Made by a program: the position numbers and the translations under genes. The notes below the pieces were generated by a model, which did no database searches, was not told where the DNA came from, and saw only the letters and a list, made by a program, of their open reading frames with translations. A stretch of DNA of 12,500 bases, taken from Trachelipus rathkii (lineage: Eukaryota; Arthropoda; Malacostraca; Isopoda; Trachelipodidae). Location of the stretch: positions 1-12,500 of the forward strand of contig JABUQX010113374.1 of the NCBI GenBank assembly GCA_015478945.1, written 5' to 3'. Of the stretch, positions 1-8,426 are shown one piece after another (the first letter of the stretch is position 1; every line of letters starts with the position of its first letter).

Positions 1-1640
1 CATGATTACTGACTGGTTCGGGTGTGTGTAGATGAGCGTTTATCGTGTTGAAACTGTAGATGTATGATATACGGTATTTGTGAGGTTATCTTTGCTGTAT
101 AGTATTTTTATTCTGTGTTCACTGTATGTAATTGGTTGCTATATAGTTCTAAGTTAGGTACGCGGTTTTGGCTTAGTACTGAATGTATGATTGTATATGA
201 TGTACAGAGGTATACAAATACTATATCTCATTTTAGTCGATGATTGATGTGATGTGTGTTTTCAATTTGTTTAATTATAAGGTAAAGTATCGTGAATTGC
301 AGATATAATATAGTATATTAGCTATATCCTTAGTACGTCTCACTGTTAGTATTAGTTCTATATATGTTATCTAATATCCGTATAGCTATACTATTGTTGT
401 GTTAAGACTTGTCGTTACTAGTTTTGAGACTCGTGATTCGAGTACTGGTGTATGATATGTAATAATTATAATTAGATGTAACTTGGTGGTATAGCGTATA
501 GTTTCGCGTGATATGATTGGCGTATGTTGAGGGTTACGCTGTATGAACCTGCACTCATCATGTGGCATCCGCTGCTCATTTACCTGTACGAATTCAGTTT
601 TGATATATGGTATATGCCTATATGGTAGTTGGCTGTACTCGAGGGTTACAGGTGTAAGTTAATAGAATTATATATGCGGTCAGGTAGTATATATTGATTT
701 ATATATAAGATGGTGTGTCAACGTATAGTATGTATAGTCATTAGGACAGAGTGGAGTTATAGACGTTAACACTAGAGTTATAGATCTGCATATAACTAAT
801 CTATAGTTATGAATCAATTAATATCAAGTGTTAGTATCAGACTGATAAGTGGGCAAAGAGTGTGAGTATAGTCGCAGAAAGCGGTTATTATGGGATATAC
901 CGGTAGATCACTGGGCGCAATTGGTAAGGAAGCGAATTGTGTATATAGGTAGATTGTGCGGTAATGGCATCCACAGCTGCTAATAATAAGTAAGCTCAAG
1001 TATATGATTGTTGGTTTAAGTTTAGGTTAGTCAGAGAAGTAGTTGATGTAATGATATTTATGAATATAGCTTAAAGGTCTCGTGATGTATATTATTGATA
1101 TGTAGTAGTTACCTAGTATAAATTTAAGGTATTTGTGTTTCAGAGGTACGCTTCACATCAGCTTTGGTGTAGGGATTGTAGAGTAGTGAAATTTTTGTAT
1201 AATATGAACATTCATGTATAGTATGCTGAGGTAATAGATGAAGATGATGGTTATGGTGAGTATAATATACAAAATGTGTTAGTATATGTAAGTACTAGTT
1301 CGTACTTATATGTGTTATAAGGTATTTAGGAGCTACTATTATTATCTATATTATACTACTATGTGGCCTCTATAGTGTATAGTTATAGTAGGATGGTTAT
1401 GATAGAGTTTATTACTAGTATTATAGTCTTTTGATAGATTAGGGTAATATATATATGTATTATAAGTATATATTGTGAATGTGTGTTATAGGGTATTAAC
1501 TAGATATTATATAACGTAACTAAAGTTGATTATAGTATACTATGAGGTATAATGTATTAATATATAGTTAGTTAGTATTGTGTACATTAATAGTGATAGT
1601 ACTGCGTATATATAATTAAAATATAGTGTTGTTGTGCTTG
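1..1640. other. Gene-free AT-rich block, C-poor on the + strand
   Basis: No convincing coding region, tRNA or rRNA is visible; the short open frames are unsupported. The + strand is rich in G and T and poor in C: hand counts give 19 G to 7 C in bases 1-60, 17 G to 3 C in 1201-1260 and 13 G to 2 C in 1381-1440. The dinucleotide TpA is very common (15 TpA to 9 ApT in 1261-1320), while CpA is nearly absent. This resembles DNA altered by strand-biased cytosine deamination such as fungal RIP, but the process is inferred. A slightly GC-richer patch lies at about 540-600 and has no recognisable content. Confidence 0.7.
1289..1308. repeat. Small inverted repeat
   Basis: TAAGTAC at 1289-1295 and GTACTTA at 1302-1308 are perfect 7-bp arms around a 6-nt loop. 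It lies in gene-free G/T-biased DNA. One such hairpin is expected by chance in sequence this simple, so no role is assigned. Confidence 0.4.
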
Positions 1641-1703
1641 TTTTCTAGATGGTAGACGAGAAGTCGACGAAGTATCGAGCGCTTAAATGAGGATAATACA
1701 TAC

Positions 1704-1721
1704 GTTCTTCTTATCGAACCA
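1704..1721 (-). other. Possible 18-nt microexon, minus strand
   Basis: On the minus strand a pyrimidine-rich acceptor ending CTCTCAG (to 1722) is followed by 18 bases and then a classical donor, GTATGT (1703-1698). Joined to the upstream candidate exon at 1759-1887 the reading frame stays open and encodes roughly SGSIRR. The implied intron (1722-1758) would be only 37 nt, short even for fungi, and no branch motif is obvious inside it. This may equally be ordinary intron sequence, with the true next exon lost in the AT-rich DNA to the left. Confidence 0.12.
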
Positions 1722-1758
1722 CTGAGAGAAGTAAAAATAATAATTGATTCGATTTTAC

Positions 1759-1887
1759 CTGTGGGCGGCAGTGATGGAGCGGGCCGTGCCGGCTTCGTGG
1801 CGCGCAGCGGTCTCCGTCACTGCGGAAATCTTGTATAGGGTTTCTGCAACTGTTCTTGACGAAATAATCGTGTGGCGTCGATATTTT
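1759..1887 (-). CDS. Candidate internal exon B of an unrecognised protein
   Basis: The minus strand shows an acceptor, CCAATTCCTTCGCAG (ending 1888), then 129 bases open in the frame continuing exon A, then a donor CAG|GTAAAA (1759|1758). The frame reads KYRRHTIISSRTVAETLYKI at its start and continues, alanine- and threonine-rich, to ITAAH. It is hydrophilic with no membrane segment and no family I recognise. The segment is clearly richer in G and C than the DNA around it, which supports coding history. One other minus-strand frame is also open over this interval, so the frame choice rests on phase agreement with exon A. No continuation to the left is certain. It may be a fragment of a gene whose 3' part has decayed. 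Confidence 0.4.
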
Positions 1888-1959
1888 CTGCGAAGGAATT
1901 GGAAATTTTTTCAGAGCGTCAGCAAAAATTAGAATATTCAGTGATATAGAAATATATAT
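1888..1959 (-). other. Candidate 72-nt intron with an AT donor
   Basis: On the minus strand, exon A ends CAG at 1960 and is followed by ATATATATTT where a U2-type intron should begin GT. The rest looks like a normal short intron: AT-rich, a GCTGAC branch-like motif at 1923-1918 (branch A at 1919), a pyrimidine tract and CAG at 1890-1888. Removing it joins AG to A, making an arginine codon and keeping the frame open into exon B. The ATATCCTT start of U12-type AT-AC introns is not matched, so a G-to-A change of an original GTATAT donor is the simplest reading. Without splicing, the exon A frame stops at 1940-1938. Confidence 0.35.
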
Positions 1960-2183
1960 CTGATGGCCCCTCCAATAATGTCAGGGATTTCCACGAGATT
2001 TTCAGTAGAGTTCTCGCGGGAGACTTGCGGGTCCTGCTCAGGTATAATATTCCAGATGGTCCCGGATTTCTGCTGGGAATTTCTTCTGTACTCAGAGGCT
2101 GCTGCAGTCGCGCTCATCTGATACCACATATTGTTTGGCAACACGTTCTCTAAACTGGGCGGAATTAAACTTCTTTTCTTCAT
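1960..2183 (-). CDS. Candidate exon A with ATG, unrecognised protein
   Basis: From the ATG at 2183-2181 the minus strand is open for 74 codons plus two bases. It begins MKKRSLIPPSLENVLPNN, runs through a Ser/Gln/Asn-rich stretch and ends ENLVEIPDIIGGAI before the candidate intron. The protein is polar, without signal peptide, transmembrane segment or known motif. The G preceding the ATG is the first base after a strong acceptor (CTCTTATTTCTTGTGTAG, ending 2185), with CTGAC at 2220-2216, 32 nt away. So the ATG is either the real start behind a 5' UTR intron or an internal methionine of a longer protein. The composition contrasts sharply with the AT-rich flanks. Joined to exon B it gives about 117 codons. 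Function is unknown; a relic of a transposon or decaying gene is possible. Confidence 0.42.
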
Positions 2184-2184
2184 C

Positions 2185-2341
2185 CTACACAAGAAATAAG
2201 AGAGTGGATTGGTAAGTCAGGACAAAGAGCACTAACTATAAACTCTCACTCAATTTTTTATTATAACCTAACAGCATTGTATCCTCATTCAGGTTTCGTT
2301 ATGGTCCGTAATATCAGCAATTACCGGAAATGTCACTCAAC
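2185..2341 (-). other. Candidate upstream (possibly 5' UTR) intron
   Basis: The 3' end is well formed: CTGAC branch-like motif (2220-2216), pyrimidine-rich tract and TAG at 2187-2185. Two minus-strand donors fit: GTTGAG at 2341-2336 after GGAAAG, or GTAATT at 2324-2319 after TTTCCG. An ATG at 2392 opens a short frame to the first donor (17 codons, about MLVGIHMSDCQNEPRGK). Its phase does not join the long frame of exon A, so a non-coding leader fits better than an upstream coding exon. The start of transcription cannot be located. Confidence 0.22.
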
Positions 2342-2560
2342 CTTTCCACGAGGTTCGTTCTGGCAGTCACTCATGTGAATCCCCACTAACATCTTTTCTC
2401 TCCAAGCTTATATTAAACTCTTGAATCTCATCCTTTTCGTTTAACTTAGTATTTTTTAACCCGAACTCCTTTTTCAGACCGATCGTTGGTCTATGGAGAT
2501 TAGTGACGAAAAATTAATAATCTGTTGTTTCATCATGCTTAGGTAAATGAAACATTTATT
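2342..2560. other. Balanced-composition flank right of the gene island
   Basis: Composition stays closer to balanced than in the rest of the left arm, and the strand bias seen on both sides is absent. No open frame of note is visible on either strand. If the minus-strand gene is real, this is where its leader and promoter would lie; I see no clear TATA element. Confidence 0.35.
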
Positions 2561-3130
2561 GTGGTTGTGGGTATTTGAAATAATGGACTTCCTGTTAGAT
2601 ATATGATCACACTGTGTGATCCCAAATGTGGCTCGTTCATGATGCCTTATACTTATATATCCGTGGAGTAGGCTACTCGGTGACTAACCTGAACTATTTA
2701 GGGTGTTATAGTGGATGGTGTGGTGATTGTGCGCTACTGGGGTTCTGGTACGGATGTTATAGCGTATCGATATATGGTTTATGTGAATTCGTATTTTAGT
2801 GGATGAAGATGTTATGGTTTAAAGGAGTGTGTGCTTAAAGTGTTTGTTGTCTGTGTTGCAGTGTGTATAATATATATGTTGATGTGTCATTTGTGTTTCT
2901 GTAGCACTTTTAGTAGAAGAATTATTATTCGTCTTGGAAAATATATGTTTAGAATTATAAGTTAGTCTATGGAGATTATATACTTGTGATACTGTGGTCT
3001 CGATATGTGATCTCTGATCTTGATATCCTGCAGGAATGCTCTGTGAGTCGCATGCACTGAGTGTGTCTAGCAATTCACGTATGTTGTTGAAAGAGTATGA
3101 TTGTTGCGTGTAGTTTGAGTTAGTCTGTAC
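2561..3130. other. Gene-free G/T-biased block
   Basis: The + strand again has G well above C and abundant TpA, matching 1-1640 in style. The 84-codon minus-strand open frame at 2819-3073 is best explained by the scarcity of C on the + strand, since its predicted residues (long runs of Asn, Ser, Thr, His) look like translated spacer. Confidence 0.55.
2605..2621. repeat. Palindrome GATCACAC-T-GTGTGATC
   Basis: Perfect 8-bp arms (2605-2612 and 2614-2621) flank a single central T. It is a near-perfect dyad and contains two GATC sites. A protein-binding operator-like site is possible in form, but no neighbouring gene supports that. Confidence 0.6.
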
Positions 3131-3261
3131 AGTCTAGCTTGTCATATAAAATTATTTGTCAACTAAATTAAAGATTATGTTGTTGACTTATAATAAATAA
3201 AATTGCATAAATAAATTATTTCCGATAAAACATGAATATATATTATCGATAAGTGATCTCA

Positions 3262-3308
3262 CGGCTGCTCCTCGGACTTCACCTGGACTTCCATACGGAT
3301 TGCCGAAC
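3262..3308. repeat. GC-rich block with degenerate hexamers
   Basis: This short block contains CTCCTCGGACTTC, ACTTCC and CGGATT steps about six bases apart, and read on the minus strand shows GAAGTC twice. It resembles the CTCCGG/CTTCGA hexamer blocks of 4560-6000 and has the same orientation. Both flanks are strongly AT-rich. Confidence 0.45.
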
Positions 3309-4230
3309 TATAATAGAGTTATCTATGATACGCTTTATGTTGTTTAGAAAATTTGTTCTCTCAGGTATATAATTAGTATTAGTGTCATAGGTAATCTTTA
3401 CTTAAGTTCAATATATTAATAAAATTATTATCGATGAAATAATTTGTAGATGAAGAAAAATTAATTTTGTTATCTGTAAGTATGAGAAAAGGGATCATAT
3501 GTTAGCTCTCTTTAGTATTAGGTGCTCGTTATTCATGAGCTTAGTGTTGATTGAGTTAGTGTCCTATACTCGTCGCTGTAGACTGTTGAATATCTTCGGC
3601 TACGTTGGTGTACTATTAGACCTCGATACTTATATCGTCTCACAAAATCTAACGGTAGTAGTTCCTGATTTAAATGTGTTGTGATAAAATTCGTGTCAGC
3701 TAATGTCGATATTTATTTAGGATAATTATTGTTATTCAGTGTTGACCTAAGTATCTGTTTAGTACTCATCACTCGCTCTGTAAGCAGATAAAGTTTTGTG
3801 GTCAACATTAGTTCAGTAGATGAATAAGTTATTTCTTTTAGTAGATAAAATCATTTATATAAACTCACTAGTTAGTATGCTATATATTGCATGGTAGATT
3901 TCCGATTCATCTCAAGTAATTGATACCGGATTTCTCGCAGTATGCTAGTAAATATCTCAGAGGACTCAGTTGTGAGTATGTTGATATGTTGATCGCTAAG
4001 ATTTTCTGTAACTATTAATTTTGATATAATTGTGTATATTATGTGGTATAGTTAAGACATTGATATAGATATTGGCGTCTTCTTGGGCATATGTTTAAAA
4101 TTTTATATTATATTGTATACGTGTTTATGATCATAATGGATTATTGTGGATATTGATATAGTATCTTGTAAAATAAATAAATTAGTTATAATTATAATTT
4201 TCATTGAAAATAAATTCATATACCTTACAG
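3309..4230. other. AT-rich spacer without genes
   Basis: Mixed AT-rich DNA with mild G/T excess. The 61-codon open frame at 3499-3684 has no matching codon pattern, signal or neighbour and is not called. The only structure seen is the nested inverted repeat at 3732-3827. Confidence 0.5.
3732..3827. repeat. Nested imperfect inverted repeat
   Basis: Three pairs of arms nest around one centre. The inner pair is TATCTGTTT (3752-3760) with AAGCAGATA (3782-3790), containing one G-T pair. The middle pair is TGTTGACC (3740-3747) with GGTCAACA (3800-3807), perfect. The outer pair is TTATTCA (3732-3738) with TGAATAA (3821-3827), perfect. Unpaired bulges are mostly on the right. It could be a folded RNA, a decayed miniature inverted-repeat element, or chance in AT-rich DNA; the two inner stems together are hard to get by chance. 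Confidence 0.45.
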
Positions 4231-4288
4231 AGTTCCGGGCTGATATACAGCTCGGATTCCGGCATTGACTGCGTCTAGACTTCAACGC
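4231..4288. repeat. GC-rich block with hairpin
   Basis: CCGGGCTG (4235-4242) can pair with CAGCTCGG (4248-4255), with one G-T pair and a 5-nt loop. It is followed by ATTCCGGCATTG and a CTTCAACG step. The preceding AAATTCATATACC resembles the A/T-to-GC junctions in 4560-6000, so this is probably an outlying member of that repeat family. Confidence 0.45.
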
Positions 4289-4431
4289 TATATTCGGTAT
4301 CATTACCTGGATCATGAGTTTAGTAGTGTTATCGTTGCATAGCTATTTTAACATAATGTGTTTATTGTAGTCACGAGCTTATCTGTGCATAATGTAAGAT
4401 TTTTCACTTACTTGTAAGTATGAGTAATAGT

Positions 4432-4461
4432 AATTATTCTTTTTGTAAAAAAAGAATTATT
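4432..4461. repeat. A/T inverted repeat
   Basis: AATTATTCTTTTT (4432-4444) pairs with AAAAAGAATTATT (4449-4461) at 12 of 13 positions, around a 4-nt loop. The T run resembles a bacterial terminator, but no transcript context exists and the stem is nearly all A/T, so it is listed only as a repeat. Confidence 0.5.
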
Positions 4462-4645
4462 TATAGTCTATTGTTGTTAGTTATGTATATGTTGTCTGTG
4501 TGCGATAGATGGTTATGTGTTATAGTCATCGTTATATGATGGTTCATTATAAAGATAAAAATGTGGCGGACGAGCAAATACCTGACTGGCTCCGGCACCT
4601 TCGAGCTCACCGTGTTCCCGACTCGCCGAAATTCCGTGATCCGAG

Positions 4646-4657
4646 ATTCCGCGGAAT
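4646..4657. repeat. Perfect palindrome ATTCCGCGGAAT
   Basis: A 12-bp perfect dyad in the first GC-rich block of the array. It is GC-cored in an otherwise AT-rich window, but a single palindrome of this length has little weight. Confidence 0.5.
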
Positions 4658-5235
4658 TACTGCCTCAGACTAGGATATTCTGCACTATCTCTGAAATAAT
4701 CAATTGTCTCTAGATTAATTCATTTGCCAATTAATAAAGGAGCACGTCTTCTGATTGGTCCGAGCAGTCCCAAAATTATTTTTACATTACTTAAAAAATA
4801 GATTTTATTTCTATAAAATATAAATTAGATATCTCGCTCAGTAATTCCCGGCTAAAAGAATCCGGCTACTCCGCTGACTTGATAGGGATCCGGAATTCTT
4901 CGGAACTAATGAGTATATTTCTTATGATCTGCACTTAAGTTTCCTGATACAACTTGTTCACAGATTATCTTTAATTGGGTTCTAAATCACACTTCTGGAA
5001 ATAAAATTTTTCATACATTCTTAAACAAATTAATAGGATCAAAAAAAATCAAAACTTACTAGCACTGGCCTCATGAACTTCTCGTGATTTATTCTCCGAC
5101 ACCGTATTTATCCTGTTCTCGCACCTCACCCTAGATCGGCATCACTCGAACTTAAGAGACTTCTGCCACTTATTTGGAGGTTATGCTAAATTTGTTGCAC
5201 GCTACTATTTTCTCTACTTTTCTTCTAGGCAATTC

Positions 5236-5290
5236 TAATTTTCTCACACACCTAAAAAAATATTTTTTGAAAATAATTATCATACCCTCT
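5236..5290 (+). repeat. A/T spacer copy 1 of the array
   Basis: This segment aligns with 5471-5535. Shared steps in order are AATTTTCTC, CA-ACACCT or CCAAACCT, ATATTTTTT followed by a purine-rich run, then ATCATAC and a C-rich junction. The main difference is about a 6-11 base insertion in the second copy. It leads directly into the GC-rich hexamers at 5304. Confidence 0.5.
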
Positions 5291-5303
5291 GTTGATTTTT
5301 ATG

Positions 5304-5352
5304 CACCGGCTCCGGCTCAGCCGCTTTTGCCAGTGTCTCCGGCTCCGGCTAC
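5304..5352 (+). repeat. CTCCGG hexamer block
   Basis: The clearest hexamer block: CCGGCTCCGGCTC at its left end and CTCCGGCTCCGGCTAC at its right, separated by about 20 bases that keep only traces of the pattern. This shows that the ancestral unit was the six-base step CTCCGG in tandem. Confidence 0.6.
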
Positions 5353-5470
5353 TCACGATATATTCTACTACTTTGCGGGCTTCGATCTGTTTGATAAACT
5401 ATAAGTGTATTCTTTTGCAGAGTATTTATATTTGAAAATTGTTCAAGTTATAGTTGTATTTGCTGTGAAT

Positions 5471-5535
5471 TAAATTTTCTCCCAAACCTCTTAACACTAA
5501 TATATTTTTTAAGAAAAAAATAATCATACACCTCA
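5471..5535 (+). repeat. A/T spacer copy 2 of the array
   Basis: Diverged counterpart of 5236-5290, about 240 bases downstream. It contains AAATTTTCTCCCAAACCTC, then ATATATTTTTTAAG, then AATAATCATACACC before the next GC-rich block. Weaker relatives can be traced at 5680-5755 and 5900-5955. Confidence 0.5.
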
Positions 5536-5549
5536 GGTAGATCTCAGGC

Positions 5550-5645
5550 TTCACTCGGCATCCAGCTAACGGCTCGGCTCCAGAAGCCTTCTCGGCCTTC
5601 CAACTACCGGCTTACCTAACTTTCGACTTCAGCTCAGCGATCCCG
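5550..5645 (+). repeat. Long degenerate hexamer block
   Basis: About 95 bases with CGGC, CGGCTC, CGGCCTTC, CCGGC and TTCGAC steps at spacings near six and its multiples. It is the longest GC-rich block in the array and the most diverged. Both sides are A/T spacers. Confidence 0.5.
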
Positions 5646-5744
5646 AATAAAAGGTTTACTTCACTATTTAGAAAATTGGTTAATCTCACAGAGGGGATCT
5701 TACTAAAAAAAATATTCTTTAATCACGAAAAAATAAAATCATTA

Positions 5745-5830
5745 CTACCCGGGTCTCATTGAGGCTCGACTTCGACTCCGGTCTTGTAACTTCGTGAATC
5801 CGAGTATACGGTATAAGTCCGGATACTCAG
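5745..5830 (+). repeat. Hexamer block with CTTCGACTCCGG
   Basis: GGCTCGACTTCGACTCCGG at 5763-5781 gives four consecutive six-base steps (CTCGA, CTTCGA, CTCCGG). The rest decays into CTTCGTGAATCCGAG and AAGTCCGGATAC. It shows that CTTCGA and CTCCGG are variants of one unit. Confidence 0.5.
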
Positions 5831-5952
5831 ACTAAGGATTCTGTACTTAATTTGATAAAATTTTCTTCAAAAATCTCAAAAGTTTTTGGCCATATAAAAT
5901 TTATTGATGCAATATAATTAAATTATTATTTTCTATGAAAAAAATATACCCA

Positions 5953-5984
5953 GTGCTCCGGCTTCCGTCTCGCTCCGGCTCCTG
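5953..5984 (+). repeat. Last clear hexamer block
   Basis: GCTCCGGCTTCC and CGCTCCGGCTCC lie 14 bases apart, preceded by the A-run and ATACCC junction typical of the array. Beyond it only isolated traces (such as ACTCGACGGCTTC near 6740) remain. Confidence 0.5.
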
Positions 5985-6000
5985 GATCTAATTATATTTT

Positions 6001-7494
6001 GGACTCACCTTGAAGTAAATAAATTCTCGAAGTAAATGATGCTAAGATGGTTGATGAATAATATGTAATAAAAAAAATTACATTTCCTTATATATTAATA
6101 TAAATGATAGTATCTCTCAACTCAAAAACTAATATTTTTGAATCACTTATAAAATCACCTTGGAATATTAATATCGCATATTTTTGACACTGGAATTGAG
6201 AATTTAATTTTTAATATTAGAACACAACACTCTCTAAATGATATATAGATAGTGATATCTTATAAAAACTATTATTGACAAAGATTTATAAATGAATTAA
6301 ATACTTTGATTAGTTTTTAAAACAAATAAGATAATTAATTTTTTTACCAGATGATTAGAAATTACTGTGATAGACTTATAATTCATTCATGTTCTATATA
6401 ATTTATTGAATTAATATAATAAATTAATTTAAAAAAGTTGTGGAAATATTTTATTATAGCATTTTGCTTTTCATAAAATGTAAGGAATATATTGGTCTAT
6501 AGTTATGATAGTCCTCTTAACTCATTATTTAAACTCACTTCGGAGCATCTACAGTGTATCTGAATTGCACTATTTTCTTAATTTGATATCTGAATTTATT
6601 TTATTTGAATAATAGAAATTAAAGATTATAATATATTAGGAATTTTTTTTATTATATTAAAAAATCTCTTTAAAATTTAATATTTTTAATCTATAGTGGT
6701 ACAGATAATCATATAAACTTGATTTTAATGTCTTGACGTCACTCGACGGCTTCTAAACGAACAACTATTTCTTATAGTTTTATAATTATATCGCTTATGA
6801 GGTAAAGTGTAAAAATTTTATATTAAATTATGGATTGAATCAGAAATTTCAAATACTCATTGAAATGATTCTTTTATGTATCCTTTTTATAAAGGGTTAA
6901 TTCAATTATAATATATTTTATTATTAACTGATGATTTATTTTAGGTTTGCATATTGATTCATTGAGTTAATTGACTCATATATTACCCTATCTTGTTGAT
7001 AATCTTAATATTAGATTAATCTGAGTGTAGTAATACCTATATAATTACGTTTCGATTAGCAACATTCACAGTACAGACTTCGGTGACATTATGCTGAATT
7101 TGGATATTAGCGTTACTCGACTCACATATGGTTAGATTATAGTTGAAATGTATATCCCTTAGTAGTATGATATGCAGGTAAATGAAAGTTTGATTATTAT
7201 TTAGTTGTGAAGTTCTAATTAATATAATCTTTATATGAATTTTTACAACTCATAGTTATTTATTATTTTGATAGTCTAAATACTTTATGTTATATGATTT
7301 ATATTAGACTCACTAACGATAATATAGTAGTAAGGTAGGTTTCGACTCTAGAACAAAATGTTGGCTAAATTTGATTGCAATAATAATGTTTGTGCAAAGT
7401 CAAATATTTGCTAACATGTGCTAAACGATTTTATCTCACCTTAAAGCTGCAGCTGTTATCCTATATGGGTTGTATGGTTTATATTAATCATATA
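6001..7494. other. AT-rich spacer, no genes seen
   Basis: Long A and T runs and no open frame or RNA gene of note. TpA and ApT are about equal (13 each in 6601-6660), unlike the TpA-rich flanking arms, so the bias there is not a property of the whole window. Short GC-richer traces at about 6540, 6735, 7080-7120 and 7340 may be remnants of the hexamer blocks. Confidence 0.55.
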
Positions 7495-8283
7495 TTCGTA
7501 TCTATATTTTCTATATTAATCGTAACTGATTTTATGATGTAAATAATTAATAATATCGTATATATATATTTAATTATTAATATTATTATATATATATTAT
7601 TATATTATATTATATTATATATTATAATATAATAATTATTATTAATATTAATATATAATTAATATAATTATACATTATAATAATATAAATATAATACTAT
7701 TTTGAATGTATATATACATTATATTGTTATAAATAATTAGTTAATATAAGATACTTTAAATTATTTTATGATGAATTATTAAATAATTACTACTAAAATA
7801 TTAAGTGATTTTATATTGAGGAAATTTATATTTTTTCCCAGATATATTAGCAATAATGTTCTATAAATAATACATCAGTTTAATATATATTTAAATATAT
7901 TAAAATTATAATATTAATATATATATATTAATATTAATATTATATATATATTTATATTACTCTTATTCTATCTTATATATTAATATTATAAATATTATAT
8001 ATATTTAAATATATTAATTTATAATATAATATTTAATAATTAATATATTAATATTATTATATTATTATATTATTAATATTATAATATAATTAATATTATA
8101 ATATATTAATTAATATAATATATTAATAATATTAATATATATTTAAATATTAATTTAATAATATATATTAATATATTATAATTAATATATAATGTAATTA
8201 ATTAATAATATATATATATATATATAATTATATATATTGATATATATATATTAATATTATATAAATATTAAAAATATATATTT
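7495..8283. repeat. Low-complexity A/T tract 1
   Basis: Almost wholly TA, TTA and ATT steps. Bases 7559-7672 and 7973-8193 contain only A and T (114 and 221 bases). Self-complementary words such as AATATT, TTAATTAA and (TA)n make it able to form many alternative hairpins, and assembly errors are likely. Similar tracts occur in fungal centromeres, yeast-like mitochondrial spacers and scaffold-attachment regions; none of these can be chosen here. Confidence 0.8.
7705..7720. repeat. 16-bp perfect palindrome
   Basis: AATGTATATATACATT reads the same on both strands. It stands out from the pure A/T tract because the dyad keeps a G and a C at symmetrical positions. Confidence 0.55.
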
Positions 8284-8342
8284 TGATATAATTTTTTTGA
8301 GATAGTTTCTAAGAATCAATCGATTAATTTGGAGAGGATCTC

Positions 8343-8426
8343 TTTATATATTTTAAATATTAATATATTATATATATAATATATATAATATAATTAATTA
8401 TTATTAATAATTAATTATATATTTTA
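8343..8426. repeat. Pure A/T segment
   Basis: Eighty-four bases of only A and T, a satellite of tract 1 after a short mixed interval (8284-8342). It ends abruptly at the start of C-rich spacer. Confidence 0.7.

Larger units (their letters stand above)
4560..6000 (+). repeat. Quasi-periodic array of GC-rich hexamer blocks and A/T spacers
   Basis: GC-rich blocks recur at about 4580-4660, 4840-4910, 5065-5160 (weak), 5304-5352, 5550-5645, 5745-5830 and 5953-5984, with centres roughly 200-270 bases apart. They share degenerate CTCCGG and CTTCGA-type hexamers always in the same + orientation. A-rich segments lie between them, several ending in ATCATAC or ATACCC just before the GC block. The constant orientation and partial alignment of spacers suggest an old, decayed tandem satellite with a unit of about 200-250 bp. 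No protein is encoded; the 76-codon frame at 5174-5404 crosses the repeats. Confidence 0.5.

Noticed and set aside
386..999. Two 60-codon minus-strand open frames
   Set aside because: Their residues (Ile, Thr, Tyr, His, Ser runs) are what C-poor, TpA-rich DNA gives by chance; no start context or motif.
1698..1722. tRNA T-arm (GGTTCGAT on the minus strand)
   Set aside because: The flanking bases do not form the five-pair T stem, and no anticodon or acceptor stem can be found at proper distances.
1744..1932. 62-codon + strand open frame over the gene island
   Set aside because: It is antisense to the two minus-strand candidate exons, lacks splice or start context, and is most simply the shadow of the exon B region.
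2212..2217. Perfect + strand GTAAGT donor
   Set aside because: No + strand open segment of useful length precedes it, and the same bases form the minus-strand CTGAC branch-like motif of the candidate upstream intron.
2819..3073. 84-codon minus-strand open frame
   Set aside because: Same compositional explanation; low-complexity Asn/Ser/Thr/His content and no splice or start signals. Unlike exon A, no change in base composition marks it.
3499..3684. 61-codon + strand frame with hydrophobic residues
   Set aside because: It could pass for a small membrane protein, but the hydrophobicity follows from T-rich codons and no neighbour or signal supports it.
4432..4461. Rho-independent terminator
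   Set aside because: The stem is almost entirely A/T, there is no upstream gene, and the window is not bacterial in character.
5174..5404. 76-codon + strand frame with a Pro/Ala-rich part
   Set aside because: The Pro-Ala stretch is the translation of the CTCCGG hexamer block at 5304-5352; the frame is accidental.
4560..6000. CRISPR array
   Set aside because: The recurring blocks are diverged, of unequal length and 200-270 bases apart; no short identical repeat with unique spacers is present.
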